Below are positions 34,413-42,821 of a stretch of 64,000 nucleotides of DNA, piece after piece (position 1 is the stretch's first letter; each line of letters opens with the position of its first letter). Both the position numbers and the translations under genes were made by a program. This stretch comes from Lachnospiraceae bacterium (lineage in GTDB: Bacteria > Bacillota > Clostridia > Lachnospirales > Lachnospiraceae), in the NCBI GenBank assembly GCA_024685315.1, contig JAIKVW010000016.1:62001-126000 (forward strand), given 5' to 3'. The notes under the pieces were generated by a model. The model worked only from the letters and a program-made list of their open reading frames with translations, searched no databases and had not been told where the DNA came from.

Positions 34413-35950
34413 GTTTTTTCCTCCTTATTTGCTGTTGCTTTTTCTGTATCTTCACGCAGCACTTTTACAAGGCTGATGCAGATCATGATTATAATGATCC
34501 CGATGGGAAACGCGGCTATTATCGAAACTGACTGCAGCGAATAGATCGAGTTTTCCGAGGAGATCAGGGCTATGGGGAAAAGGATAAAAACGATGGACCA
34601 GAAGACGCGGATCCTCTTGCCCGGCTCCTGTCCCGGAGCGAGTGTCTTGTATGAATAATACGAGATGACCATGGCCAGTGAATCGAAGGTCGTCGCGTAG
34701 AAAAGAATCATGGTAAGCACCAGCAGGATTAGTCCCAGGACAGGAAGCGGGAGCGCGTCAAAGATCTTGATTATCGCGTCGGCATATTTCCCGGTCGCGG
34801 CGATCTCATCGCTGATAGCCATGCCGTGCTTCATCTGCTGAGCCAGGCCGTAATTTCCCAGTATGATGAAGGTAGTGAAGGTGCCCGCTAGACCCCAGAA
34901 GTATCCGCCGAATACCATGTTGCGTACAGAGCGGCCCTTGCTGATAGTTCCGATAAAGAAAGGAGTTGCCACGCACCATACCATCCAGTATGCCCAGTAA
35001 TAGACCGTCCAGTTCTGAGGGAAGCGGGTCTCACGCAGCGGGTCGAGCCATGTCGCCATGCCGACGAAGTTCTGGACCAGATTTCCGAGTGCTGAAAAGC
35101 CGGTCTCGAGGATATACCTCGTCTCACCGCCGAAGAAGAGAACGTATCCCATTAGGCCGAAGAACAGGACGATACAGATCAGAGCCAGGTTGGAGATCGC
35201 CTTCATGCCAAACCACAGTACAAGGGTGTAAATGACTGCGATCGCGATCAGTATATAGATGGCCAGCAGTACGGAATCCGGTATATGCAGGACCTTGGAT
35301 ACGGCTGAAGAGAGTAGAGGAGTGGTGACCGAAAATGTCGTGGACGTTCCGGCGATCAGGGAAAAGATTGCGATCAGATCGATGATCTTTCCAGGAGCCT
35401 TGTCAACCCTGCTGCCAAGGAGAGGGCGGCAGGCTTCCGAGAACTTCTGCTTCCAGGTGCCGCGCACGTGGAAGAGATAACCGAAGGCCACTGCGAGGGC
35501 TATGTAGAAACTCCAGGCGATCGGTCCCCAGTGGAACAGAGGGTAGGTTGAAGCCCATTTCTGGACCCCGCCTGGCTGCTGGATGATATAAGGCTCACTT
35601 GCGTAGAGAGACCATTCCGTGAGGGAATAGAAGAGGATATCGGCTGCCATCGTTGAAGTGAAGATGAGCGAACCCCAGCGGAAATCCGAGTACTCCGGCT
35701 TCTCAAGGCTGCCAAAGCGGATTCTCCCGTATTTGGAAAACCCGAGGTACAGCGTGAAAATGAGAACAGCTAGTCCGATTGCGGCAAAGTAAATGCTGCA
35801 GGAATCTCCGACGAAATAGCGCATGGACTGCAGGACCGCGGTGGAGCCCGCCGGGTTTACAAAGAATGCTATGCACAGCAGAACCACGACGCTTAGCGGC
35901 ACCAGGATAGAAAACCAGTCCATATTTTTAATGCTGCCTTTATCCATCAT
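34409..35950 (-). CDS. BCCT family (betaine/carnitine/choline) transporter
   Basis: The 513-residue protein has about twelve hydrophobic segments and BCCT landmarks: a FHWGPIAWSFYI stretch, the WAYWMVWCVATPFFIGTISKGRSVRNMV core signature (about residues 320-350) and a charged C-terminal tail that could sense osmotic state. Family knowledge: BCCT carriers move betaine, choline, carnitine or related quaternary amines with sodium or in antiport. It is the first gene of a five-gene operon with a complete ABC importer, an unusual union. The start at 35950 is the first of two ATG and is preceded by AAAGGAG. Confidence 0.9.
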   Translation of the reverse strand: MMDKGSIKNMDWFSILVPLSVVVLLCIAFFVNPAGSTAVLQSMRYFVGDSCSIYFAAIGLAVLIFTLYLGFSKYGRIRFGSLEKPEYSDFRWGSLIFTSTMAADILFYSLTEWSLYASEPYIIQQPGGVQKWASTYPLFHWGPIAWSFYIALAVAFGYLFHVRGTWKQKFSEACRPLLGSRVDKAPGKIIDLIAIFSLIAGTSTTFSVTTPLLSSAVSKVLHIPDSVLLAIYILIAIAVIYTLVLWFGMKAISNLALICIVLFFGLMGYVLFFGGETRYILETGFSALGNLVQNFVGMATWLDPLRETRFPQNWTVYYWAYWMVWCVATPFFIGTISKGRSVRNMVFGGYFWGLAGTFTTFIILGNYGLAQQMKHGMAISDEIAATGKYADAIIKIFDALPLPVLGLILLVLTMILFYATTFDSLAMVISYYSYKTLAPGQEPGKRIRVFWSIVFILFPIALISSENSIYSLQSVSIIAAFPIGIIIIMICISLVKVLREDTEKATANKEEKT

Positions 35951-35985
35951 CTGATGTCTCCTTTATATAAAAAATAGCTAAAATT

Positions 35986-36015
35986 ATTTTACTATCCCGG
36001 CAATGTTTTAGTCAA
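35986..36015 (-). promoter_or_regulatory. Promoter of the BCCT-ABC operon
   Basis: On the minus strand TTGACT (36015-36010) and TAAAAT (35991-35986) are 18 bases apart, 35 bases before the ATG at 35950. Confidence 0.7.
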
Positions 36016-36297
36016 GATTGATATTTGCCCGAATAGATGATAAAACAGAGGTGGTGAAGAAAACAGTTTTATTATGAGCGCCGTATGCTTAACGGCTGCA
36101 GCTTGCGCATTTGAAAAAAATGAATATTTTTTGATATCATATCTCCACAATGTGTGGAATACAAACTGAGTAAATCCGGTTGCATGCCGCACATTTTTTT
36201 GCAACTGATGTGATTCCACTGGAACAGGAAACGAATCGGTTTTGTGATGAAGATCATCGTGCGCTGATGTAGCTGGTCTTGTTCAAAAGCATAAAAA
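36016..36297. other. Gene-free regulatory gap upstream of the BCCT operon
   Basis: No convincing gene. It holds a CCACAATGTGTGG near-palindrome (36144-36156 area), a GATATCATATC stretch and AT-rich tracts that could serve as operator DNA. Nothing else can be called. Confidence 0.35.
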
Positions 36298-36341
36298 GGG
36301 AACAGCCCCGGAAAGCATTTCTGCTTTCCGGGGCTGTTCCC
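36291..36341 (-). terminator. Very strong terminator of the mscL-DUF1292 transcript
   Basis: A perfect 20-bp stem (36298-36317 with 36322-36341) with a 4-base loop. On the minus strand it ends in CCC and runs into TTTTTATGCTTTT. Confidence 0.9.
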
Positions 36342-36371
36342 GGTCAGGCGACCGTTAGAAGCGGTCATTCC

Positions 36372-36710
36372 TTATTCCGGAAGCTCGTCGTCTTCTTCGA
36401 AGAGTGAATTGAACTCGTCGGTGTCAAGCATTTCATCAAAGTAATCCGACACCTTTTCATACTCTTCATCATCAGGGATGTTGTCAAGAACGACTTCTTC
36501 GTCATTCTCGCTCTCGAAACGGTAGAGCCAGATCTCAGCATCTTCATCGACGCCGCCTTCTTCATTGAAAGGAAGAAGCGCGATGTAATTCCGCTCATAG
36601 CAGCTGAACTGTGAAATAACAAGGCATTCTACTGTTCCAAGGTCATCGAGTTCAAGCACTATGGTGTCTCTTCCGTTGAAATCAAAACTCTTATCTTCGT
36701 TCTGTCCCAT
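36372..36710 (-). CDS. DUF1292 (UPF0473) family protein
   Basis: The 112-residue acidic protein has the DUF1292 layout: a short start MGQNEDKSFDFN, then two beta strands with YIALLPF and IWLYRF, and an Asp/Glu-rich C-terminus (LPE end). Family knowledge: conserved in Firmicutes, often close to alaS, ruvX and mltG; no biochemical role is settled. Here it lies 30 bases behind mscL in the same orientation. Confidence 0.9.
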   Translation of the reverse strand: MGQNEDKSFDFNGRDTIVLELDDLGTVECLVISQFSCYERNYIALLPFNEEGGVDEDAEIWLYRFESENDEEVVLDNIPDDEEYEKVSDYFDEMLDTDEFNSLFEEDDELPE

Positions 36711-36740
36711 TTGAAACCTCCTGTGGATCCCGGGTATAGG

Positions 36741-37211
36741 TTATTCTGCGTCAGGAACTGCCTCATATTCAGGAAGCACTGATGTGCAGTTCGGGCACTT
36801 TGTAGCAGCAATGGCGATCTGGCTCTTGCAGAAAGGACATTCCTTGGTCTCAGGAGCTGCAGGTGCCTCTGCGGGCTTGCGGAGCTTGTTGACAGTCCTT
36901 ACCAGGAAGAATACTACAAGCGCAAGCAGTATGAAGTTAATGACGTTCTGGATAAATGATCCGTATGCAAATACTGAAGCGCCGGCTTCTTGTGCAGCGG
37001 CAAGGCTCTCGTATTTATTACCGTCGAGCGCGATAAAAAGATTTGCAAAATCCGTTCCGCCGATGAACATGCCTACTACCGGCATGATGATATCGCTTAC
37101 GAGTGAATTGATAATGGTGCTGAAAGCGCCGCCGATTATGATGCCGACTGCCATGTCGAACATGTTGCCCTTAAGAGCAAACTCCTTAAATTCCTTCCAC
37201 ATAGAAAACAC
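36741..37211 (-). CDS. mscL: Large-conductance mechanosensitive channel with C-terminal zinc ribbon
   Basis: Residues 1-110 are MscL: MFSMWKEFKEFALKGNMFDMAVGIIIGGAF with the pore helix TM1, a periplasmic loop, and TM2 (FILLALVVFFLVRTVNKL). The protein is 156 residues, as in the family, but the usual amphipathic C-terminal bundle is replaced or extended by a Pro/Ala linker and a treble-clef-like CPFC-x(10)-CPNC zinc ribbon. MscL opens in hypo-osmotic shock and releases small solutes. It is joined with DUF1292. Confidence 0.93.
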   Translation of the reverse strand: MFSMWKEFKEFALKGNMFDMAVGIIIGGAFSTIINSLVSDIIMPVVGMFIGGTDFANLFIALDGNKYESLAAAQEAGASVFAYGSFIQNVINFILLALVVFFLVRTVNKLRKPAEAPAAPETKECPFCKSQIAIAATKCPNCTSVLPEYEAVPDAE

Positions 37212-37246
37212 TCCTCTCTCAGTAATTATGGAATTTTCATGTATAA

Positions 37247-37275
37247 ATACTACCGCTTGTGGATTTTTATGTCAA
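37247..37275 (-). promoter_or_regulatory. Promoter of mscL
   Basis: On the minus strand TTGACA (37275-37270) and TAGTAT (37252-37247) are 17 bases apart, 36 bases before the mscL ATG at 37211. It overlaps the end of the next gene's region, in the gap after traX. Confidence 0.8.
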
Positions 37276-37293
37276 CTAAACTCATACCGGGAA

Positions 37294-37998
37294 TTATCTC
37301 CAGGTATAAACGCTGATGAAATGGATCAGCAGCAGGTGCAGGGGGTATGCGGCGTAAAAAAGGTACTGGAGGGGCTTCCCCCCGTATCCGCGCCTGCCCG
37401 AATAGAAGAGAAGCGGTATCAGCCCAAGGAAAGCCAGCCACTCAATGCTGCCCATGGCTATAAAAATGAGTTCTGCACCGATAAGAGCAATATAAAGGCG
37501 GTCTCTGAACATGTAGAAAATGAATATTACTATCACCCCGTATGCCCCGTAATCCGAGTCCAGCCCCCAGGCGGCCAGACAGGCAATGATCCCTGCTGCA
37601 GCACCTCTTAAATATACAGGTATCCCCGACAAGGCGGCAGGCGGTTTCTCGGTCAGCCATATTGCGGCTATTCCGAGACCGAGGGTAAAGAAGACATTCT
37701 GATAGTCCGGATAATAAAGCCGTCCAAAGAAAGCAAGGTCGAAGACCGGTTCTGACATTGCGGCGAAAATGAAAATTCTCAGGAGATATTTTCCGATGTT
37801 CCGGCTGTGCAAAGCACCTTCGGCTGCAAGAAAAGCGTATATCGGGAAGGCGATCCGCCCGATGATCCGGAGGACGATCAGGTGCGGGAAAACGATATAG
37901 CCTATATGGTCCACGATCATTGTAACAAGCGCAATTGTTTTCAGCGTCAGACCGTTCAGCTTTATATGATCGAATGTAAAACCAGATGTATTTCCCAT
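37294..37998 (-). CDS. TraX family multi-spanning membrane protein
   Basis: The 234-residue protein has about eight hydrophobic segments and the TraX signature LNGLTLKTIALVTMIVDHIG at residues 14-33. TraX of F plasmid acetylates pilin; chromosomal relatives in Firmicutes are of unknown target and look like acyltransferases. It has its own TATAAT -10 (38022-38017, minus strand) with an extended TG, and a GGAGG ribosome site. Confidence 0.85.
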   Translation of the reverse strand: MGNTSGFTFDHIKLNGLTLKTIALVTMIVDHIGYIVFPHLIVLRIIGRIAFPIYAFLAAEGALHSRNIGKYLLRIFIFAAMSEPVFDLAFFGRLYYPDYQNVFFTLGLGIAAIWLTEKPPAALSGIPVYLRGAAAGIIACLAAWGLDSDYGAYGVIVIFIFYMFRDRLYIALIGAELIFIAMGSIEWLAFLGLIPLLFYSGRRGYGGKPLQYLFYAAYPLHLLLIHFISVYTWR

Positions 37999-38016
37999 AC
38001 CTAACCTCCAACGGGT

Positions 38017-38029
38017 ATTATATCACAGC
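38017..38029 (-). promoter_or_regulatory. Extended -10 promoter of traX
   Basis: TGATATAAT on the minus strand (TATAAT at 38022-38017), 18 bases before the ATG. No good -35, but the extended TG explains that. Confidence 0.5.
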
Positions 38030-38044
38030 AGGGCTAAAAAAATC

Positions 38045-38073
38045 TTGAAATGCGTATTTTTAACTGTTATCAT
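38045..38073 (+). promoter_or_regulatory. Promoter of typA
   Basis: TTGAAA at 38045-38050 and TATCAT at 38068-38073 are 17 bases apart, 60 bases before the typA ATG. Confidence 0.6.
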
Positions 38074-38133
38074 ATAGTACGTTGTAAAAATATAAGTAGA
38101 AAAACGGATGAGAACAGAAGAGGTGCAATTTTA

Positions 38134-39960
38134 ATGAATATTAAGCGCGAGGACATCAGAAATGTCGCTATCATCGCCCACGTAGACCACGGCAAGACTA
38201 CACTTGTCGATAATCTCCTGAGGCAGAGCGGCGTATTCAGGACCAACCAGGTAGTCCAGGAACGCGTTATGGATTCCAATGATATAGAGAGGGAGAGAGG
38301 CATAACCATTCTCTCGAAGAACACCGCGGTAGAGTACAACGGGATCAAGATAAATATTGTCGACACTCCCGGCCATGCGGACTTCGGCGGCGAGGTCGAG
38401 CGTGTGCTCAAGATGGTCGACGGAGTTATCCTTGTGGTCGATGCTTTTGAGGGGCCGATGCCCCAGACCAGGTTCGTGCTCCGCAAAGCCCTTGAGCTTG
38501 ATCTTGCGGTGGTCGTATGCGTCAACAAGATCGATCGTCCCGAGGCAAGGCCGGAGGAAGTGGTCGACGAGGTGCTTGAGCTGCTGATCGACCTTGACGC
38601 CAGCGACGAGCAGATCGACTGCCCCTTCATATTTGCCTCCGCCAAGGAAGGCTATGCGACTGAAGACCCCAACGTAAAGGGAACAGACATGAAGCCGCTT
38701 TTTGAGGCGATAATCAGCAGCATTCCCGCACCTGAAGGCGATCCAGAGAGAGGCTTCCAGGTCCTTATAAGCACGATCGATTACAATGAATATGTTGGCA
38801 GGATAGGCGTCGGCAAGGTCTCAAACGGAAGCTTCAAGGTGAATGATGAAGCCGTGATCGTGAACGCCCATGAGCCCGACAAATCAAAGAAGGTCAAGAT
38901 CAGCAAGCTTTACGAGTTCGAGGGGCTGAAGAAGGTCGAGGTGCAGGAGGCCCATATGGGCTCAATAGTCGCTATTTCCGGAATAGCTGATATCCATATC
39001 GGAGATACGCTCTGCGCGCCGGACGCTCCGGATCCGATCCCCTTCCAGAAGATCTCTGAGCCTACCATTTCGATGAATTTCCTTGTAAATGACAGTCCGC
39101 TTGCGGGCCGTGAAGGCAAATATGTCACTTCAAGGCATCTTCGCAACAGGCTCTTCAGGGAGCTTAATACAGACGTCTCCCTCAGGGTCGAGGAGACCGA
39201 CAGCACAGACTGCTTCAAGGTCTCGGGACGCGGAGAGCTCCACCTCTCGGTCCTTATCGAGAATATGCGCCGCGAGGGGTATGAATTTGCAGTAAGCAAG
39301 GCAGAAGTTATCTATAAGACCGATGAGCAGGGCAAGCTCCTTGAACCTATGGAGCAGGCGTTTATCGACGTTCCGGAAGACTTCTCCGGGGTCGTGATCG
39401 AGAAGCTTTCTTTCCGAAAGGGCGAGCTCATGAATATGACCACCTCGAAGGGCAGCATAGTAAGGCTTGAATTCCTTATTCCTTCCAGAGGTCTCATCGG
39501 ATACCGCGACGAATTCCTTACAGATACCAAGGGAAACGGAGTAATCAATACTCTTTTCGCGGGATACGGCCCTTACAAGGGAGACATCGCATACAGGCAG
39601 GTCGGATCACTTGTTGCTTTTGAAGCCGGAGAGACCGTGACCTACGGCCTGTTTAATGCACAGGAGAGGGGACTTCTCTTCCTGGGCCCCGGCGAGCAGG
39701 TCTACCAGGGAATGGTAGTCGGCGAGAATCCCAAGGGCGGAGACATAGAGATCAATGTCTGCAAGAAAAAGCAGATGACGAATACCCGTGCTTCAGGGTC
39801 GGACGAAGCGCTGAAGCTCGTTCCGCATAAGGAGCTCAGTCTCGAACAGGCGCTTGACTTCATAGAGGCCGACGAGCTTGTCGAGGTAACCCCGAAGCAT
39901 ATTAGAATGAGAAAGAAGATACTTGATCCCAAACAGAGAATGCGCGCTAATAAGAAGTGA
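38134..39960 (+). CDS. typA: Ribosome-associated GTPase TypA/BipA
   Basis: The 608-residue translational GTPase starts at ATG 38134 (MNIKREDIRNV), preceded by AGAGGTG, not at the upstream ATG 38050, which would give an unlikely 28-residue leader. G motifs: AHVDHGKTT (G1), the RERGITI switch, DTPGHADFGGE (G3) and NKIDRPEARP (G4). Domains II, III, V and a family-specific C-terminal domain are complete. Family knowledge: TypA binds the 70S ribosome and is needed under cold or stress for ribosome assembly. The downstream lactonase starts 11 bases after its stop. Confidence 0.96.
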   Translation: MNIKREDIRNVAIIAHVDHGKTTLVDNLLRQSGVFRTNQVVQERVMDSNDIERERGITILSKNTAVEYNGIKINIVDTPGHADFGGEVERVLKMVDGVILVVDAFEGPMPQTRFVLRKALELDLAVVVCVNKIDRPEARPEEVVDEVLELLIDLDASDEQIDCPFIFASAKEGYATEDPNVKGTDMKPLFEAIISSIPAPEGDPERGFQVLISTIDYNEYVGRIGVGKVSNGSFKVNDEAVIVNAHEPDKSKKVKISKLYEFEGLKKVEVQEAHMGSIVAISGIADIHIGDTLCAPDAPDPIPFQKISEPTISMNFLVNDSPLAGREGKYVTSRHLRNRLFRELNTDVSLRVEETDSTDCFKVSGRGELHLSVLIENMRREGYEFAVSKAEVIYKTDEQGKLLEPMEQAFIDVPEDFSGVVIEKLSFRKGELMNMTTSKGSIVRLEFLIPSRGLIGYRDEFLTDTKGNGVINTLFAGYGPYKGDIAYRQVGSLVAFEAGETVTYGLFNAQERGLLFLGPGEQVYQGMVVGENPKGGDIEINVCKKKQMTNTRASGSDEALKLVPHKELSLEQALDFIEADELVEVTPKHIRMRKKILDPKQRMRANKK

Positions 39961-39971
39961 GGTGGCTTTCT

Positions 39972-41015
39972 ATGGCAGCTGGATTTGCGGCTTATGCCGG
40001 TTCGTATACAAGAGGCGGCGGAGGAGGGATATACGTGCTTGACGTTGATCCCGCCGAGGCTTCCTACAGGCTCAGATCAGTATATCCTATAGAGAACCCG
40101 ATCTTTCTTGCGCCTTCTGCTGACGGCAGGTTCCTCTACAGCACCTGCGATGAGGGGACCGCTGCTTTTTCGATAGCAGAAGACGGCGCGCTTACCCTCC
40201 TTAACAAGGCAGGGGTCAACGGGCTGCGTCCTTCATATCTGTCGGTCACCAGGAAAAATAAGTTCCTCGTGAGCGGCGGATACCACGACGGCAAGCTCAC
40301 CGTACAGCGGCTGAATAAAGACGGAAGCATTGGCAGTATTTGTGACGAGATCTTCCACGAGGGCCTCGGGAACGTGGTCAGCAAGCATTACAACAGCCAT
40401 ATCAGCTGCGCGGTGCTCACACCTGACGAGCGCTATGTTCTCGCGGTGGACGTGGGGGTAGACCAGGTAAGGATCTATCATTTTGACCACAGGAACGGGA
40501 AGCTCGAGCTCTCGGATATCCTGAGGTGTCCCCTGGAATCAGGGCCGAGGGATCTTGCGTTCTCGCCTGACGGCAGGACGGCTTATATCACATTTGAGAG
40601 CCTGAGCCAGATCGCGGTATACCGCTTCGATCCTGAATCCGCGGCTTTTACAGAGCTTGGCAGGGTGAGCACACTTACCGGAAAGCAGAATCTCTCAAAT
40701 ATATCATATGCGGTAAGGGTGAGCGAGGACGGAAAGCATGTTCTTGTGACTAATTCCGGTGAGAATTCGGTCGCGGTATATAATGTTGCAGAGGATGGGA
40801 AACTCGATACCAAATGCGTTCTCCCGGTAAGCGGCGAGTTCCCGATCGACCTCCTGCTGATGCCCGGCGGAAAGATGTTCTCCACCGTTAATCAGGAGGG
40901 AGACACAGTTACTTCATTTAATGTAAATTATGACAAGGGCTATTTCCTGATGAAGCGGAAACCCCTTAAGCTTAAGGACCCGACCTGCATCAGGCTGGTA
41001 AGGCTTCCTGAGTAA
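39972..41015 (+). CDS. Lactonase family beta-propeller (6-phosphogluconolactonase-like, YbhE type)
   Basis: I take ATG 39972 (after a GAGGTGG site), giving 347 residues. Seven-bladed repeats such as LSPDGRTAYITFESLSQIAVY, and the FSPDGR pattern, are the hallmark of the Lactonase (PF10282) family. Likely role: hydrolysis of 6-phosphogluconolactone in the oxidative pentose phosphate pathway, but family members also serve other lactones. It follows typA closely and ends at a strong terminator. Confidence 0.88.
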   Translation: MAAGFAAYAGSYTRGGGGGIYVLDVDPAEASYRLRSVYPIENPIFLAPSADGRFLYSTCDEGTAAFSIAEDGALTLLNKAGVNGLRPSYLSVTRKNKFLVSGGYHDGKLTVQRLNKDGSIGSICDEIFHEGLGNVVSKHYNSHISCAVLTPDERYVLAVDVGVDQVRIYHFDHRNGKLELSDILRCPLESGPRDLAFSPDGRTAYITFESLSQIAVYRFDPESAAFTELGRVSTLTGKQNLSNISYAVRVSEDGKHVLVTNSGENSVAVYNVAEDGKLDTKCVLPVSGEFPIDLLLMPGGKMFSTVNQEGDTVTSFNVNYDKGYFLMKRKPLKLKDPTCIRLVRLPE

Positions 41016-41024
41016 GTCGGCAAG

Positions 41025-41066
41025 ATAAGCGGCAGCTGTACGATTCACAGCTGCCGCTTATTTTTG
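41025..41066 (+). terminator. Terminator of typA-lactonase, and host site of the group II intron
   Basis: A perfect 15-bp stem (41025-41039 with 41047-41061), loop ACGATTC, followed by TTTT. The group II intron begins within 10 bases of the T run, the standard target of class C introns. Confidence 0.88.
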
Positions 41067-41070
41067 TGGT

Positions 41071-41874
41071 TTGCGCGCCATGGGCGCGCTCTAACGGGTG
41101 AAAGTCCCGAGTACGCGTAGGCAACGACGAAGTACATAGCTGAACAGCAAGGGTGTCCATCGCGAGGTGGGATCTGAAGGAAGCTGTAGGCAAACCCTTG
41201 GCCTGACGAACAGGAATCACATATAAGGCTGGGAAATACGGATAAGTCGGCCACAAACGATGAAGTCCAAAAGTTGCTGGAAGTACCAGTAGATGTGGCA
41301 GGTAGATGAGGGGAAAGAGCGCGCACCTTAAGCGTGGAGGTCTCACAGGCGGTTCCATCAGCCGTAGTAACAACGAACTGTGAGAAGTCAGCAGAGGCCA
41401 TAGTAGTGAGGAAGTCCCTGTAATGGGGATGGAGCGAAGGGGCGAACAATCAATCAGTTGAAGTACGTTCCACTTCGTAGCCGGAGCAACGTCTGTCGAC
41501 AACATCAGAATCGGAAGCATGAAAGGGCTGTGCGAGCGTCTGGACAGTAACATCAGATACCGTTTGAGGATGTGTATCTGGAAACACTGGAAAACACCGA
41601 AGAACAGAGCGGCGAACTTGATTAAACTCGGTATCAGTCGAAAGTATGCATGGTCTACGGCGTACAGTGGTGCAAGGATTGCATTTGTATGCCAGCGTGG
41701 CGCCATGAATGTGGCCGTTTCAAAAGAAAGACTAACCCGCTTTGGATTAGTCTCAATGGTTGACTACTACACCGAAAGGTGTGTCACTTGTTAAGTTGAT
41801 TGAACCGCCGTGTACCGAACGGTACGCACGGTGGTGTGAGAGGTCGGCGGCCTCATGGCCGCCTCCTACTCGAT
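41071..41874 (+). mobile_element. Degenerate group IIC intron (804 bp)
   Basis: The RNA starts near TTGCGCGCCATGGGCGCGCTC and continues GGGTGAAAGTCCCGAGTACGC, GCAAGGGTGTCCATCGCGAGGT and GGAATCACATATAAGGCTGGG, matching the known class C intron layout I know from Oceanobacillus iheyensis. Domain V is present (41803-41841, TTGAACCGCCGTGTACCG and GGTGGTGTGAG) and the end TACTCGAT at 41867-41874 looks like domain VI. The ORF is reduced to 91 codons of the reverse transcriptase tail, so the element cannot copy itself. It sits behind a hairpin terminator as class C introns do. The 5' boundary may be 41066-41071. Confidence 0.85.
41519..41794 (+). pseudogene. Remnant of group II intron reverse transcriptase/maturase C-terminus
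   Basis: The 91-residue frame encodes the maturase (X) domain start RYRLRMCIWKHWKTPKNRA, the LIKLGISRKYAW region and LTRFGLVSMVDYY. The N-terminal reverse transcriptase palm with the YADD site is absent, and domain V begins right behind. So the frame is an internal deletion product, not an active protein. Confidence 0.85.
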
Positions 41875-42068
41875 TTTTGTCGAAACCCGGACCATCCTGC
41901 CGGAAAGCTGCCGGAAAATGCCGTAACAGCGCGAAGTATGGCGGAATTTGGCATACGAATACGTCTCAAAAAGAGTTTTGCATATGCTAAGTTTTGATTG
42001 TACAGGGGGCACAGAAAAAACTGCCTCCCGGACCGCTGATAAATTATATAACAGGAGATTCTGCTGGG

Positions 42069-42707
42069 ATGGAAAAAGAGACTATTGAGATGCCCGAAAA
42101 CACGAAAAACTACGCAAGGATGCAGGGGACGGTGTGCCTTCCCTTCATCTATGAGAACACCCGCTTCGGGGAGAGATTTTACTATTCGGAAATGAAAGTG
42201 CAGCGATTAAGCGGGAGAATGGACCGGATACCCTTCGTGGTCTCCGAGAGACTGACAGACACTAGAGTGGACCTTACCGAACAGCGCATAAGCATATGCG
42301 GACAGTTCAGGTCCTATAACGTTCCTGATGCGGACGGGATCCATCTGGTGCTGCGGATATTTGTGACAGAATTCGAGCTTTCTGAATCAGAAAGGAAAAC
42401 GGAAAAGAACGATCTGTTTATCGACGGCTTCCTCTGCAAGAAGCCTTTTTATCATGTTACTCCCAGGGGCAAGGAGGTCGCGAACCTTATGGTAGCGGTC
42501 AACCGGCCTACGCGCTCAAGCGATTATATCCCTTGCGTATGCTGGGGGAGGAACGCGCGCTATGCGGCAGGCCTTGATATAGGAACCAGACTGAAGCTTT
42601 GGGGGAGCCTTCAGAGCAGGGAATACGTCAAGAGGGACGCAGAGAGCCGGAAGATAAAGAAGACCGCTTATGAATTTTCTGCCTCAGGGTATGAGCTTGT
42701 GGTCTGA
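42069..42707 (+). CDS. Single-stranded DNA-binding-like protein with two OB-fold halves
   Basis: I place the start at ATG 42069 after AGGAG (42054-42058); 212 residues. The C-terminal half (about 120-212) is SSB-like: LFIDGFLCKKPFYH, then VANLMVAVNRPT, YIPCVCWGRNARYA and GTRLKLWGSLQSREYV. The N-terminal half (12-115) has a second OB-type set (NYARMQGTVCLPF, RISICGQFRSYN, VLRIFVTEFEL) that has lost most of the conserved aromatic residues. There is no acidic SSB tail for partner binding. Such proteins occur in Clostridia beside replication genes; here the neighbour is dapA. Confidence 0.75.
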   Translation: MEKETIEMPENTKNYARMQGTVCLPFIYENTRFGERFYYSEMKVQRLSGRMDRIPFVVSERLTDTRVDLTEQRISICGQFRSYNVPDADGIHLVLRIFVTEFELSESERKTEKNDLFIDGFLCKKPFYHVTPRGKEVANLMVAVNRPTRSSDYIPCVCWGRNARYAAGLDIGTRLKLWGSLQSREYVKRDAESRKIKKTAYEFSASGYELVV

Positions 42708-42732
42708 AGAAGCCTTAAACCGACGCCAAATC

Positions 42733-42761
42733 TTGACCTTTTTATACCGATATGTTACAAA
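42733..42761 (+). promoter_or_regulatory. Promoter of the dapA cluster
   Basis: TTGACC (42733-42738), 17 bases, TACAAA (42756-42761), 60 bases before the dapA ATG. Confidence 0.45.
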
Positions 42762-42821
42762 TAATCCAAATAACTTCATGAAATGGTCAGGAATGCCAAT
42801 ATCTATAAGGAGGCGGATAAT

